Source of the DNA: Oscillospiraceae bacterium
GTDB lineage: Bacteria; Bacillota; Clostridia; Oscillospirales; Acutalibacteraceae
Assembly: GCA_902782805.1 (NCBI GenBank)
Contig: CACZON010000261.1
Coordinates: 1-5,420 of the forward strand
Direction: 5' to 3'
Length of the DNA stretch: 5,420 nucleotides
Positions 1 to 5,243 of this stretch are shown here, piece by piece. Below the pieces are notes generated by a model. The model was not told where the DNA came from, did not search any database, and saw only the letters and a program-made list of their open reading frames with translations. A program made the position numbers and the translations under genes. Every line of letters begins with the position of its first letter. The first letter of the stretch is position 1.

Positions 1-85
1 AGCTTTATTCTAACAGGAGGCTTTATTTTTGTTCAACTATTTAATCCTTACCGAACCACACGTCTAACGTGTGGTTTTGGTATAC
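1..85. other. AT-rich intergenic edge with possible micro-ORF
   Basis: This short left edge is clearly more AT-rich than the genes beside it. It holds two copies of GCTTTATT (2-9 and 20-27) and an AGGAGG ribosome-binding-like motif at 15-20. Eight bases after that motif a TTG at 29-31 opens a 12-codon frame ending at TAA 65-67 (MFNYLILTEPHV if TTG is read as Met). The stop lies in the loop region of the hairpin at 54-76. Such a small frame can easily arise by chance. It might equally be the tail of a plus-strand gene or element that lies outside the window. I do not recognise it and assign no function. Confidence 0.25.
54..76 (+). terminator. Perfect 10-bp hairpin, possible plus-strand terminator
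   Basis: AACCACACGT (54-63) and ACGTGTGGTT (67-76) are exact inverted repeats around a 3-base loop CTA. On the plus strand the stem is followed by only two more T (77-78) and then GG, so the U-tract is about four bases long counting the end of the stem. It could be a weak intrinsic terminator for an unseen gene entering from the left, convergent with the rubrerythrin terminator 10 bases away. It could also be a hairpin at the end of a mobile element or a protein-binding dyad. The inverted repeat is certain; its role is not. Confidence 0.4.
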
Positions 86-118
86 AAAAAGAGGATGAGC
101 TCATTCGAACTCATCCTC
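86..118 (-). terminator. Rho-independent terminator of the rubrerythrin transcript
   Basis: Read on the minus strand, GAGGATGAG (118-110) and CTCATCCTC (99-91) form a 9-bp stem around a 10-base loop. It runs directly into TTTTT (90-86), and the A/T pair at 119/90 can extend the stem. It begins about 28 bases after the rubrerythrin stop codon. On the plus strand the stem is not followed by a T run until about ten bases later, so the signal acts mainly leftward. CTCAT is also repeated in the loop on the plus strand (100-104), giving a competing but sterically poor pairing. Confidence 0.85.
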
Positions 119-147
119 TCAAAATTGCTTTTTTTCAAGCGTTTTTC

Positions 148-693
148 TTATTTTCCGAAGTATCTGTCCAGCAGACCCTTGAAGGCTTTGCCGTGTCTTG
201 CCTCGTCGCGGGCCATCTCGTGAACCGTGTCATGGATCGCGTCGAGATTGAGCGCCTTTGCGCGTTTCGCAAGATCGGTCTTGCCGGCGGTAGCGCCGTT
301 TTCGGCTTCCACACGCATCTCAAGGTTTTTCTTCGTGCTGTCGGTTACGACTTCGCCGAGGAGCTCCGCGAATTTCGCGGCGTGTTCCGCTTCTTCGTAA
401 GCGGCCTTTTCCCAATAGAGGCCGATCTCCGGATAGCCTTCGCGGAACGCAACGCGCGCCATCGCGAGATACATGCCGACCTCAGAGCATTCGCCCTGGA
501 AGTTCGAACGCAGATCCGCGATGATATCCTCCGGAACGCCCTGCGCAACGCCGACAACGTGTTCGGCGGCCCAGCTCATTTCCGCGCTCTGCTCGGTGAA
601 TTTCGAGGCGGGCGCACCGCACTGCGGGCATTTTTCGGGAGCCGCGTCACCTTCGTAAACGTAACCGCAAATCTGGCAAACAAATTTTTTCAT
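148..693 (-). CDS. Reverse rubrerythrin (N-terminal rubredoxin, C-terminal ferritin-like domain)
   Basis: This is a 181-residue cytoplasmic non-heme iron protein. Rubrerythrins reduce hydrogen peroxide to water at a di-iron centre, with electrons supplied through the rubredoxin site, and protect anaerobes from oxygen. The rubredoxin-type FeS4 site is at the N-terminus (C6-x2-C9 and C22-x2-C25). The four-helix ferritin-like domain follows at about residues 55-178. Its likely iron ligands are E68, E101 and H104 (EEAEH), E131, and E164 and H167 (DEARH). In classical rubrerythrin the rubredoxin domain is C-terminal, so this is the reverse arrangement described in clostridia. All expected ligands are present and the length is normal. 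The ATG at 691-693 has GGAGGA at 701-706, seven bases upstream. The gene has its own sigma-A promoter and terminator and lies 72 bases after ligA. No PerR-type operator is evident. The family is certain; the physiological electron donor is not visible here. Confidence 0.95.
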   Translation of the reverse strand: MKKFVCQICGYVYEGDAAPEKCPQCGAPASKFTEQSAEMSWAAEHVVGVAQGVPEDIIADLRSNFQGECSEVGMYLAMARVAFREGYPEIGLYWEKAAYEEAEHAAKFAELLGEVVTDSTKKNLEMRVEAENGATAGKTDLAKRAKALNLDAIHDTVHEMARDEARHGKAFKGLLDRYFGK

Positions 694-733
694 GGTAAAA
701 TCCTCCGTTTTTTTATTGCATTTCTGTATTTTT

Positions 734-762
734 ATTATACCGCACCGGCGGCATTTTGTAAA
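734..762 (-). promoter_or_regulatory. Sigma-A promoter of the rubrerythrin gene
   Basis: On the minus strand a TTTACA -35 (762-757) and a perfect TATAAT -10 (739-734) are separated by exactly 17 bases. The predicted start is near 727, giving a leader of about 33 bases that contains the GGAGGA. The -35 lies just beyond the ligA stop (766-768), so the whole promoter fits in the short intergenic gap. The spacer contains a 4-bp CCGC/GCGG dyad, too small to call an operator. Confidence 0.85.
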
Positions 763-765
763 GCG

Positions 766-2751
766 TTATTGCGCGACCCTTGAGAGCAGCTCTTCTTCGC
801 TCAGGATCGGCACGCCGAGCGCCTGCGCTTTGGTGAGCTTGCTGCCGGCGTCCTCCCCGCAGAGGAGATAATCCGTCTTTTTTGAAACGGACGAGGCAAC
901 TTTTCCGCCGTTTTCCTCGATCAGCGCCGTTGCCTGCGTGCGCGAAAGGCTCGGGAGCGTTCCGGTAATGACGAAGGTCAGGCCCGCAAGCTTCCCTTCC
1001 CCGCTCTGTTTTTCCTCGCCTTTCATATTCAGGCCGAGTCCTTTAAGACGTCCGATCAGGTGCCGCGCGCCGGCTTCGCGGAAGAATGCTTCGCACGCTT
1101 CGCCCATGATCGCGCCGAAGCCTTCGATCGCAGAGATCTTTTCTTTTTCGGCGTTCATCAGCTCGTCCATCGAAGCGAAGTTTTCACAGAGCGTCTTTGC
1201 CGCCTTCTGGCCGATATGCGGGATCCCGAGGCCGTAGACGAGCCGCCAGAGCGGATTCTGCTTCGATTTTTCGATGTTGTCAAGCAGGTTCCGGGCACTC
1301 TTTTCGCCCATGCGCTCGATCTTGACGAGATCCTCGAATCGCAGCTCGTAGAGATCTGCCGGCGAGGCGATCAGCTTTTCATCGAGGAGCTGCTGCAGTA
1401 CCGCTGGGCCGAGGCCTTCGATATCCATCGCGTCGCGTTCGCAGAAATGAATCAGGTGCTGATAAAGCTGAGCGGGACATTCCGGATTGATGCATCTTGC
1501 GGCGGCTTCGCCCGCTTCGCGCCGGACCTCTCCGCCGCAGGAGGGGCAAACCGTGGGCAGAAGATACGGCTCGCTGTCTTCTTCGTGCGATACCACTTTC
1601 ACGACCTCCGGGATGATCTCCCCCGCCTTGCGCAAAATGACCGTATCGCCGATGCGAAGTCCCTTCTCATTGATGTAATCCTGATTGTGGAGCGTCGCGC
1701 GGGAAACAGTCGTTCCGGCAAGCAGAACCGGCTCGAATACGCCCGTCGGCGTAAGCACGCCCGTGCGTCCTACACCTACCTCGACAGAGAGCAGCTTCGT
1801 CTCCTTTTCCTCCGGCGGATACTTATAGGCTTCCGCCCATTTCGGGAATTTTGCCGTGCTGCCGAGCTCGCTGCGCTGTGCAAAGCTATTTACCTTTACA
1901 ACAGCTCCGTCGATGGCAAACGGGTATTTTGCGCGGTTTTCGCCGATCTCCCGGATCTTTTGAAGCGCCGTTTCGATATCCGGGCAGCGTTCGCCGATCG
2001 GCGCCACGGTGAAGCCGAGATCCCTGAGAAACTGCAGGGACTGATCGTGGAAGGAGAGCGTTTCACCCTCGATCTTCTGGATATTGAACACGAAGATATC
2101 GAGCGTGCGCTTCTTCGTAATGCGCGGGTCCTTCTGACGAAGGGATCCGGCCGCGGCGTTGCGCGGATTCTTAAAGGGCGTCTCACCCGCTGCTTCCTGC
2201 TCCTCGCAGAGCGAAAGGAAAACGTCGGAGCGCATATAGACCTCGCCGCGGACGATCAGCTGCGGATAGGCTTTTTTGAGCTTTTTCGGAACAGTGCGAA
2301 TCGTGCGGATGTTCTCCGTTACGTCTTCGCCGGTAGTGCCGTCGCCGCGGGTCACACCGCGGAAATAGACGCCGTCGCGGTATTCGATCGCGACCGAGAG
2401 ACCGTCGAACTTCGGTTCGACGATATATTCGGCGTTCGGGAAGACCTCGCGGACGCGGCGGTCGAAATCGCGCATTTCATCCTCGGAAAAGGAATCGTGG
2501 AGGCTCTCGAGCGGCACCTCATGGACGACCGGCGCAAAGGTGTTGTAGCCGAGATGACCGACCTGAACCGTCGGCGAATCGGGCGTTTTCAGCGCGGGAA
2601 ATTCTTCTTCGAGGTTTTCGAGTTCGCGGTAGAGCCGGTCGTACTCGAAATCGTCGATCTCGGGATCGTCCTCAAGGTAATATTTCCGGTTGTGGTACAG
2701 AATCTGTTCGCGCAGTTCTTCGATGCGTTTTTTTACCGCTTCTTCGTTCAT
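766..2751 (-). CDS. ligA: NAD-dependent DNA ligase LigA
   Basis: This 661-residue enzyme seals nicks in duplex DNA using NAD+, joining Okazaki fragments and completing repair. All domains are seen in order. Domain Ia has the NAD-binding signature around YHNRKYYLEDDPEIDDFEYD (19-38). The adenylation domain carries the catalytic K114 in KFDG, followed by RGDGTTGEDVT (135-145). The OB-fold includes GVGRTGVLTPTG (326-337). The zinc finger uses C402, C405, C420 and C425. A helix-hairpin-helix region spans about 440-575. The C-terminal BRCT domain starts near 588 and contains VITGTLPSLSR. Length is typical for the family. The frame stays open upstream to a TTG at 2818-2820, but that codon forms part of the -35 box. 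The ATG at 2749-2751 with GGAGGA six to seven bases upstream is the real start, and it begins at the family's usual N-terminal helix. yunB lies 75 bases upstream. No terminator precedes the downstream rubrerythrin promoter. Confidence 0.97.
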   Translation of the reverse strand: MNEEAVKKRIEELREQILYHNRKYYLEDDPEIDDFEYDRLYRELENLEEEFPALKTPDSPTVQVGHLGYNTFAPVVHEVPLESLHDSFSEDEMRDFDRRVREVFPNAEYIVEPKFDGLSVAIEYRDGVYFRGVTRGDGTTGEDVTENIRTIRTVPKKLKKAYPQLIVRGEVYMRSDVFLSLCEEQEAAGETPFKNPRNAAAGSLRQKDPRITKKRTLDIFVFNIQKIEGETLSFHDQSLQFLRDLGFTVAPIGERCPDIETALQKIREIGENRAKYPFAIDGAVVKVNSFAQRSELGSTAKFPKWAEAYKYPPEEKETKLLSVEVGVGRTGVLTPTGVFEPVLLAGTTVSRATLHNQDYINEKGLRIGDTVILRKAGEIIPEVVKVVSHEEDSEPYLLPTVCPSCGGEVRREAGEAAARCINPECPAQLYQHLIHFCERDAMDIEGLGPAVLQQLLDEKLIASPADLYELRFEDLVKIERMGEKSARNLLDNIEKSKQNPLWRLVYGLGIPHIGQKAAKTLCENFASMDELMNAEKEKISAIEGFGAIMGEACEAFFREAGARHLIGRLKGLGLNMKGEEKQSGEGKLAGLTFVITGTLPSLSRTQATALIEENGGKVASSVSKKTDYLLCGEDAGSKLTKAQALGVPILSEEELLSRVAQ

Positions 2752-2756
2752 GCCGC

Positions 2757-2763
2757 TTCCTCC
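2757..2763 (-). promoter_or_regulatory. Ribosome binding site deciding the ligA start
   Basis: On the minus strand GGAGGAA (2763-2757) stands five bases before the ATG at 2751-2749. It settles the choice between this ATG and the in-frame TTG 23 codons further upstream, which has no such motif and lies inside the promoter. Confidence 0.85.
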
Positions 2764-2791
2764 GTTTTCTGCGAAAAGCGTTTCTACCGAT

Positions 2792-2820
2792 AGTATACCG
2801 CAGGAAACGGTTTTTCGCAA
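2792..2820 (-). promoter_or_regulatory. Sigma-A promoter of ligA
   Basis: On the minus strand TTGCGA (2820-2815, four of six consensus bases) and TATACT (2797-2792, five of six) are 17 bases apart. The predicted start is near 2785, giving a leader of about 34 bases. The -35 begins only six bases beyond the yunB stop codon. This promoter would let the housekeeping ligase be expressed independently of the sporulation gene upstream. Confidence 0.7.
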
Positions 2821-2826
2821 ATTTTT

Positions 2827-3447
2827 TTATCGTTCCGCAGCGGGCACGGTATAGAACGAAGGAACTTCGCCGGAAATGAACGCTTCGGCAAGGAGTACCT
2901 CGGTTTCGGTCTCAACGGTCAGGCGGCTTGCCGGGAGATAGGTAAACATTTTTGCGTCGATCAGGGCCGAAAGCGTATATTTCGTCTGATTGACGCCGGC
3001 GCCGGAAAGATCGCTTCGAAAGGAGGCGGAAAGATAACCGCCCAGCGAAAGCCGCAGGGAGATTTTCGGCCCGCGGCCGTAGAAAAGACGGCTGCCGAGA
3101 AGCGTTCCGAGCGGAATTTTCGCCGTATACTCCCCGTTGACGAGCTTTTGCTCTGCCGTTTCGACCAGCGCTTCGCGCCAGCGGTTGAGCGCGCCGGTGT
3201 CGGCAACGATCGCGGTAATGCGGCCTTCGGCGTTTCGCTCAACGCGCAGGATCTCCTGAAAACAAAATCCGCTCTCCCGCGCCGCTTCGTTTACGGCGTT
3301 CGCGATTGCCCGCTCGGCGAGCTTATGGGCTTCGATTTCCGCGTTCGCGTGCAAAGTCGGCAGCAGCGCAGCGTAGAGCGCCGCAAAGAGAAACGATAAA
3401 ATCAAAAGGAAAATCAGCCATCTTCCCGCAATTCCGATTCTTCTCAT
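2827..3447 (-). CDS. yunB: YunB-family sporulation protein
   Basis: This is a 206-residue membrane-anchored protein of the YunB family (Spore_YunB). In Bacillus subtilis the gene is switched on in the mother cell and is needed for efficient sporulation; the biochemical role is unknown. A charged N-terminus (MRR) is followed by one membrane segment at about residues 9-29, and the rest should lie outside the membrane. Family landmarks visible are an N-terminal helix rich in Ala, Asn and Glu (35-58), the IPLG motif (111-114) followed by GPKI (126-129), and a C-terminal GEVPSFY (193-199). The protein is somewhat shorter than my recollection of the B. subtilis protein (about 250 residues), mainly between the helix and the IPLG motif. 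The ATG at 3445-3447 has GGGAGG six bases upstream. It is separated from the U32 gene by a terminator, so it needs its own promoter. Family assignment rests on motif recognition rather than an alignment. Confidence 0.85.
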   Translation of the reverse strand: MRRIGIAGRWLIFLLILSFLFAALYAALLPTLHANAEIEAHKLAERAIANAVNEAARESGFCFQEILRVERNAEGRITAIVADTGALNRWREALVETAEQKLVNGEYTAKIPLGTLLGSRLFYGRGPKISLRLSLGGYLSASFRSDLSGAGVNQTKYTLSALIDAKMFTYLPASRLTVETETEVLLAEAFISGEVPSFYTVPAAER

Positions 3448-3468
3448 ACGCCGCCTCCCTCTCTGATC

Positions 3469-3476
3469 AGAATATG
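3469..3476 (-). promoter_or_regulatory. Possible sporulation-sigma -10 element before yunB
   Basis: On the minus strand CATATTCT (3476-3469) matches the CATAnnnT core shared by SigE and SigK -10 elements. An ATA-containing stretch (TTATATC, 3500-3494) lies upstream, but the gap is 17 bases, longer than the roughly 14 usual for SigE. The predicted start would fall almost on the ribosome binding site (3459-3454). No sigma-A promoter is visible in the 50-base gap. The case rests on gene identity plus the -10 match only. Confidence 0.3.
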
Positions 3477-3498
3477 CAGAAAGAGAGAAGACTGATAT

Positions 3499-3524
3499 AA
3501 AAAAGCGGGGCCCGAAAGCCCCGC
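3499..3524 (-). terminator. Rho-independent terminator after the U32 gene
   Basis: On the minus strand GCGGGGC (3524-3518) and GCCCCGC (3511-3505) form a 7-bp all-GC stem around a six-base loop TTTCGG, followed at once by TTTTTT (3504-3499). It begins ten bases after the U32 stop codon. It cleanly separates the U32 transcript from yunB. Confidence 0.93.
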
Positions 3525-3533
3525 CGAAACGGT

Positions 3534-4745
3534 TTATTGCGTTTGTTCGATCCGCCGGCGCAGCAGATCGCCCGGTGAGAGCGAGAGCGCGCAGGGGATC
3601 CGCAGCAGCTGCTGCGCGTGAGAAGCCTCGGCAACCGAATTCCCCTCGGAATCGAACATCGCTTCGACCCGGAAGTGCCCGCCCATCGAATCCGGCGAGA
3701 GCACCTCGAGCGTATCGCCAAGAACGAATTTCCCGCGCTGCTCAATGAGGATCTCTCCCTTACGCGCTTCGCGGACGATCCCGGCGAAAACGCATTCCTG
3801 GCGATAGACGCCGTCGTTGAAACCGGACGCTTTCAGCGCTCCGTAATAGAAGCCGCTGGAATACGGCCGGTGGCTGATGCACTGAAGCTCGTGTTCGAGC
3901 AACTCGATCGGCGCCGAGCGGTCGATCGCGCGGCGGTAGGCGTTCGTAACCGTTGCAACGTAATAGGGCGTTTTCATCCGGCCCTCGATTTTCAGCGAAT
4001 CGACCCCGGCTTCGATAATCTCGTGAATAAACGAAATCGTATTGAGATCGGCGGAGCTCAGTATCGTCGTCGCGCCGGCTTCCTCTTCGATCGGCAGATA
4101 AACGCCCGGGCGGCTCTGCTCCATCAGGTAATACTGCCAGCGGCAGGGCTGCGTGCAGGCGCCGCGGTTGGCAGAGCGGGCGTTGAAATAGGCGGAAAGG
4201 AGGCATCTTCCCGAATAGGACATACACATCGCGCCGTGGATGAACGCTTCAAGCTCCAGCTCCCCGGGGCAGAGCGCACGCAGCTCGCGGATCTCTTCAA
4301 GCGACAGCTCGCGCCCGAGAACGACGCGGGAAGCGCCCATGTTGTAATAGACCTCGGCCGTTTTATAGTTCTGACAGTTCGCCTGAGTGCTTACGTGGAT
4401 CGCAAGCCGCGGCTCGGCGTTCTTCATCTCATAGATCGCGCCGAGATCGGAAACGATCGCGCCGTCCGCTCCGGCGGCAAACAGTTCCTTTGCGTAGGCC
4501 GGAAGCTGCGGGATCTCCGAATTGTTCGGATAGGAATTGACCGTAACGTAGAGCTTTTTTCCGTTTTGATGAAGGTACTGCGCCGCCTGAGCGAGCTTCT
4601 CGGGCGTAAAGCCGACGCTCGCTGCCCGAAGCTGCAGAAAGCTCCCGCCGAGATAGCAGGCGTCCGCGCCGAAGCGCACGGCCGCTTCGATACATTCCAG
4701 GTCGCCCGCGGGCGAAAGCAGCTCAACGTGTTTCAAAAGGATCAT
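3534..4745 (-). CDS. U32-family protein, probable tRNA U34 hydroxylation protein (TrhP/YrrO-like)
   Basis: This 403-residue cytoplasmic protein belongs to the U32 family. Long annotated as collagenase-like peptidases, related members (TrhP in E. coli and Bacillus) are required for prephenate-dependent 5-hydroxyuridine formation at tRNA position 34, and RlhA modifies 23S rRNA. The N-terminal half is TIM-barrel-like (ELLSPAGD 8-15, HVSTQANCQN 117-126). The U32 signature is complete: EAFIHGAMCMSYSGRCLLS (166-184). Four cysteines, C174, C181, C197 and C201, fit the iron-sulfur cluster of the family. SLKIEGRMK (250-258) is another conserved block. A beta-rich C-terminal domain covers about 315-398. 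The ATG at 4743-4745 abuts its GGAAGGG almost without spacing. A TTG nine bases inside (4734-4736) would give MKHVELLSPAGD, a start closer to homologues, with ten-base spacing. The gene is transcribed alone and divergently from the DUF1292 gene. The family is certain; the tRNA substrate is inferred, since U32 subfamilies are hard to separate by eye. Confidence 0.9.
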   Translation of the reverse strand: MILLKHVELLSPAGDLECIEAAVRFGADACYLGGSFLQLRAASVGFTPEKLAQAAQYLHQNGKKLYVTVNSYPNNSEIPQLPAYAKELFAAGADGAIVSDLGAIYEMKNAEPRLAIHVSTQANCQNYKTAEVYYNMGASRVVLGRELSLEEIRELRALCPGELELEAFIHGAMCMSYSGRCLLSAYFNARSANRGACTQPCRWQYYLMEQSRPGVYLPIEEEAGATTILSSADLNTISFIHEIIEAGVDSLKIEGRMKTPYYVATVTNAYRRAIDRSAPIELLEHELQCISHRPYSSGFYYGALKASGFNDGVYRQECVFAGIVREARKGEILIEQRGKFVLGDTLEVLSPDSMGGHFRVEAMFDSEGNSVAEASHAQQLLRIPCALSLSPGDLLRRRIEQTQ

Positions 4746-4769
4746 CCCTTCCGGTATTTTGCGCTTTTT

Positions 4770-4798
4770 AGTATATCATTCCGAAAAACCGCTGTCAA
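4770..4798 (-). promoter_or_regulatory. Strong sigma-A promoter of the U32 gene
   Basis: On the minus strand a perfect TTGACA (4798-4793) and TATACT (4775-4770) are separated by 17 bases. TG sits one base before the -10 (4778-4777), making it an extended -10. The predicted start is near 4763, giving a leader of about 17 bases, just enough for the ribosome binding site. It is the best-formed promoter in the window. Confidence 0.92.
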
Positions 4799-4858
4799 AC
4801 GGGAGCGCATATTTTCCCCGCGGAATGCGTATTCTAAGAAGGAACGACGAAAAACCCA

Positions 4859-4887
4859 TTGACTTATTGCGCCGCCGCCGTTACAAT
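4859..4887 (+). promoter_or_regulatory. Sigma-A promoter of the DUF1292 gene
   Basis: TTGACT (4859-4864) and TACAAT (4882-4887), each five of six consensus bases, are 17 bases apart. The predicted start is near 4894, giving a leader of about 32 bases with AGGAG at 4912-4916. The two divergent -35 boxes are 60 bases apart, so the two promoters do not overlap. Confidence 0.87.
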
Positions 4888-4925
4888 AGAATTAGAAATA
4901 TAGGAAATACGAGGAGAACCCTGCT

Positions 4926-5225
4926 ATGTACGATGAATTTGGCGCCGATATCCTGACGCTTCTGGATGACGAAGGCAACGAGCATGAATTCGAGATCATC
5001 GACGAGCTCGAATATGAGGATGAGCTTTACTACGCGCTCTATCCGACTGCCAACAATAAATTCATGCCCGACGATTCCGGCTACTATATCTTCCACGTAA
5101 CGGATATCGACGGCGAAGAGCAGCTCGAAGAGGTCGAAGACGACGAGCTGATCAAAACGCTCGCGAATATCTTCGAGGAGCGCTTCAACGACGAATTCTT
5201 CGACGACGAAGAGGAAGAAAACTGA
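4926..5225 (+). CDS. DUF1292 (YrzB/UPF0473-like) small acidic protein
   Basis: This is a 99-residue, very acidic soluble protein: I count 37 Asp or Glu against three Lys or Arg. It matches the DUF1292 family of Firmicutes, whose function is unknown. The family pattern is visible in ILTLLDDEGNEHEFEIID (9-26) and in the second beta-rich block YYIFHVTDIDGEEQLEEV (53-70). A helix follows (about 73-88), then an acidic tail DDEEEEN. There is no signal peptide or membrane segment. The ATG at 4926-4928 is preceded by AGGAG nine bases upstream. In Bacillus the homologue yrzB sits among yrrK, yrrL and the U32 genes yrrN/yrrO, so the divergent U32 gene next door fits a conserved neighbourhood. Only 18 bases separate its stop from the start of the structured RNA candidate, with no terminator between. 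Confidence 0.88.
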   Translation: MYDEFGADILTLLDDEGNEHEFEIIDELEYEDELYYALYPTANNKFMPDDSGYYIFHVTDIDGEEQLEEVEDDELIKTLANIFEERFNDEFFDDEEEEN

Positions 5226-5243
5226 TTCTGCAACCCTTTTCCT

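Noticed and set aside
740..756. CCGC/GCGG dyad in the rubrerythrin promoter spacer as an operator or ligA terminator
   Set aside because: Only a 4-bp stem without a following T-run; too small to support either role.
193..783. 196-codon plus-strand frame opposite the rubrerythrin
   Set aside because: It is antisense to a gene with all metal ligands intact and continues across that gene's promoter.
1060..2793. 577-codon open frame on the plus strand opposite ligA
   Set aside because: It is the antisense shadow of a complete, well-conserved ligase; GC-rich codon use leaves the opposite strand free of stops. Its translation is Arg-, Phe- and Ala-rich with no recognisable domain.
2749..2820. 23-residue N-terminal extension of LigA from TTG 2818-2820
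   Set aside because: The codon is part of the -35 box and lies upstream of the predicted transcription start, and the internal ATG has a strong GGAGGA at proper spacing.
3618..4862. 414-codon open frame on the plus strand opposite the U32 gene
   Set aside because: Same shadow effect; it runs through the U32 promoter and ends in low-complexity basic residues, with no ribosome binding site or family motif.
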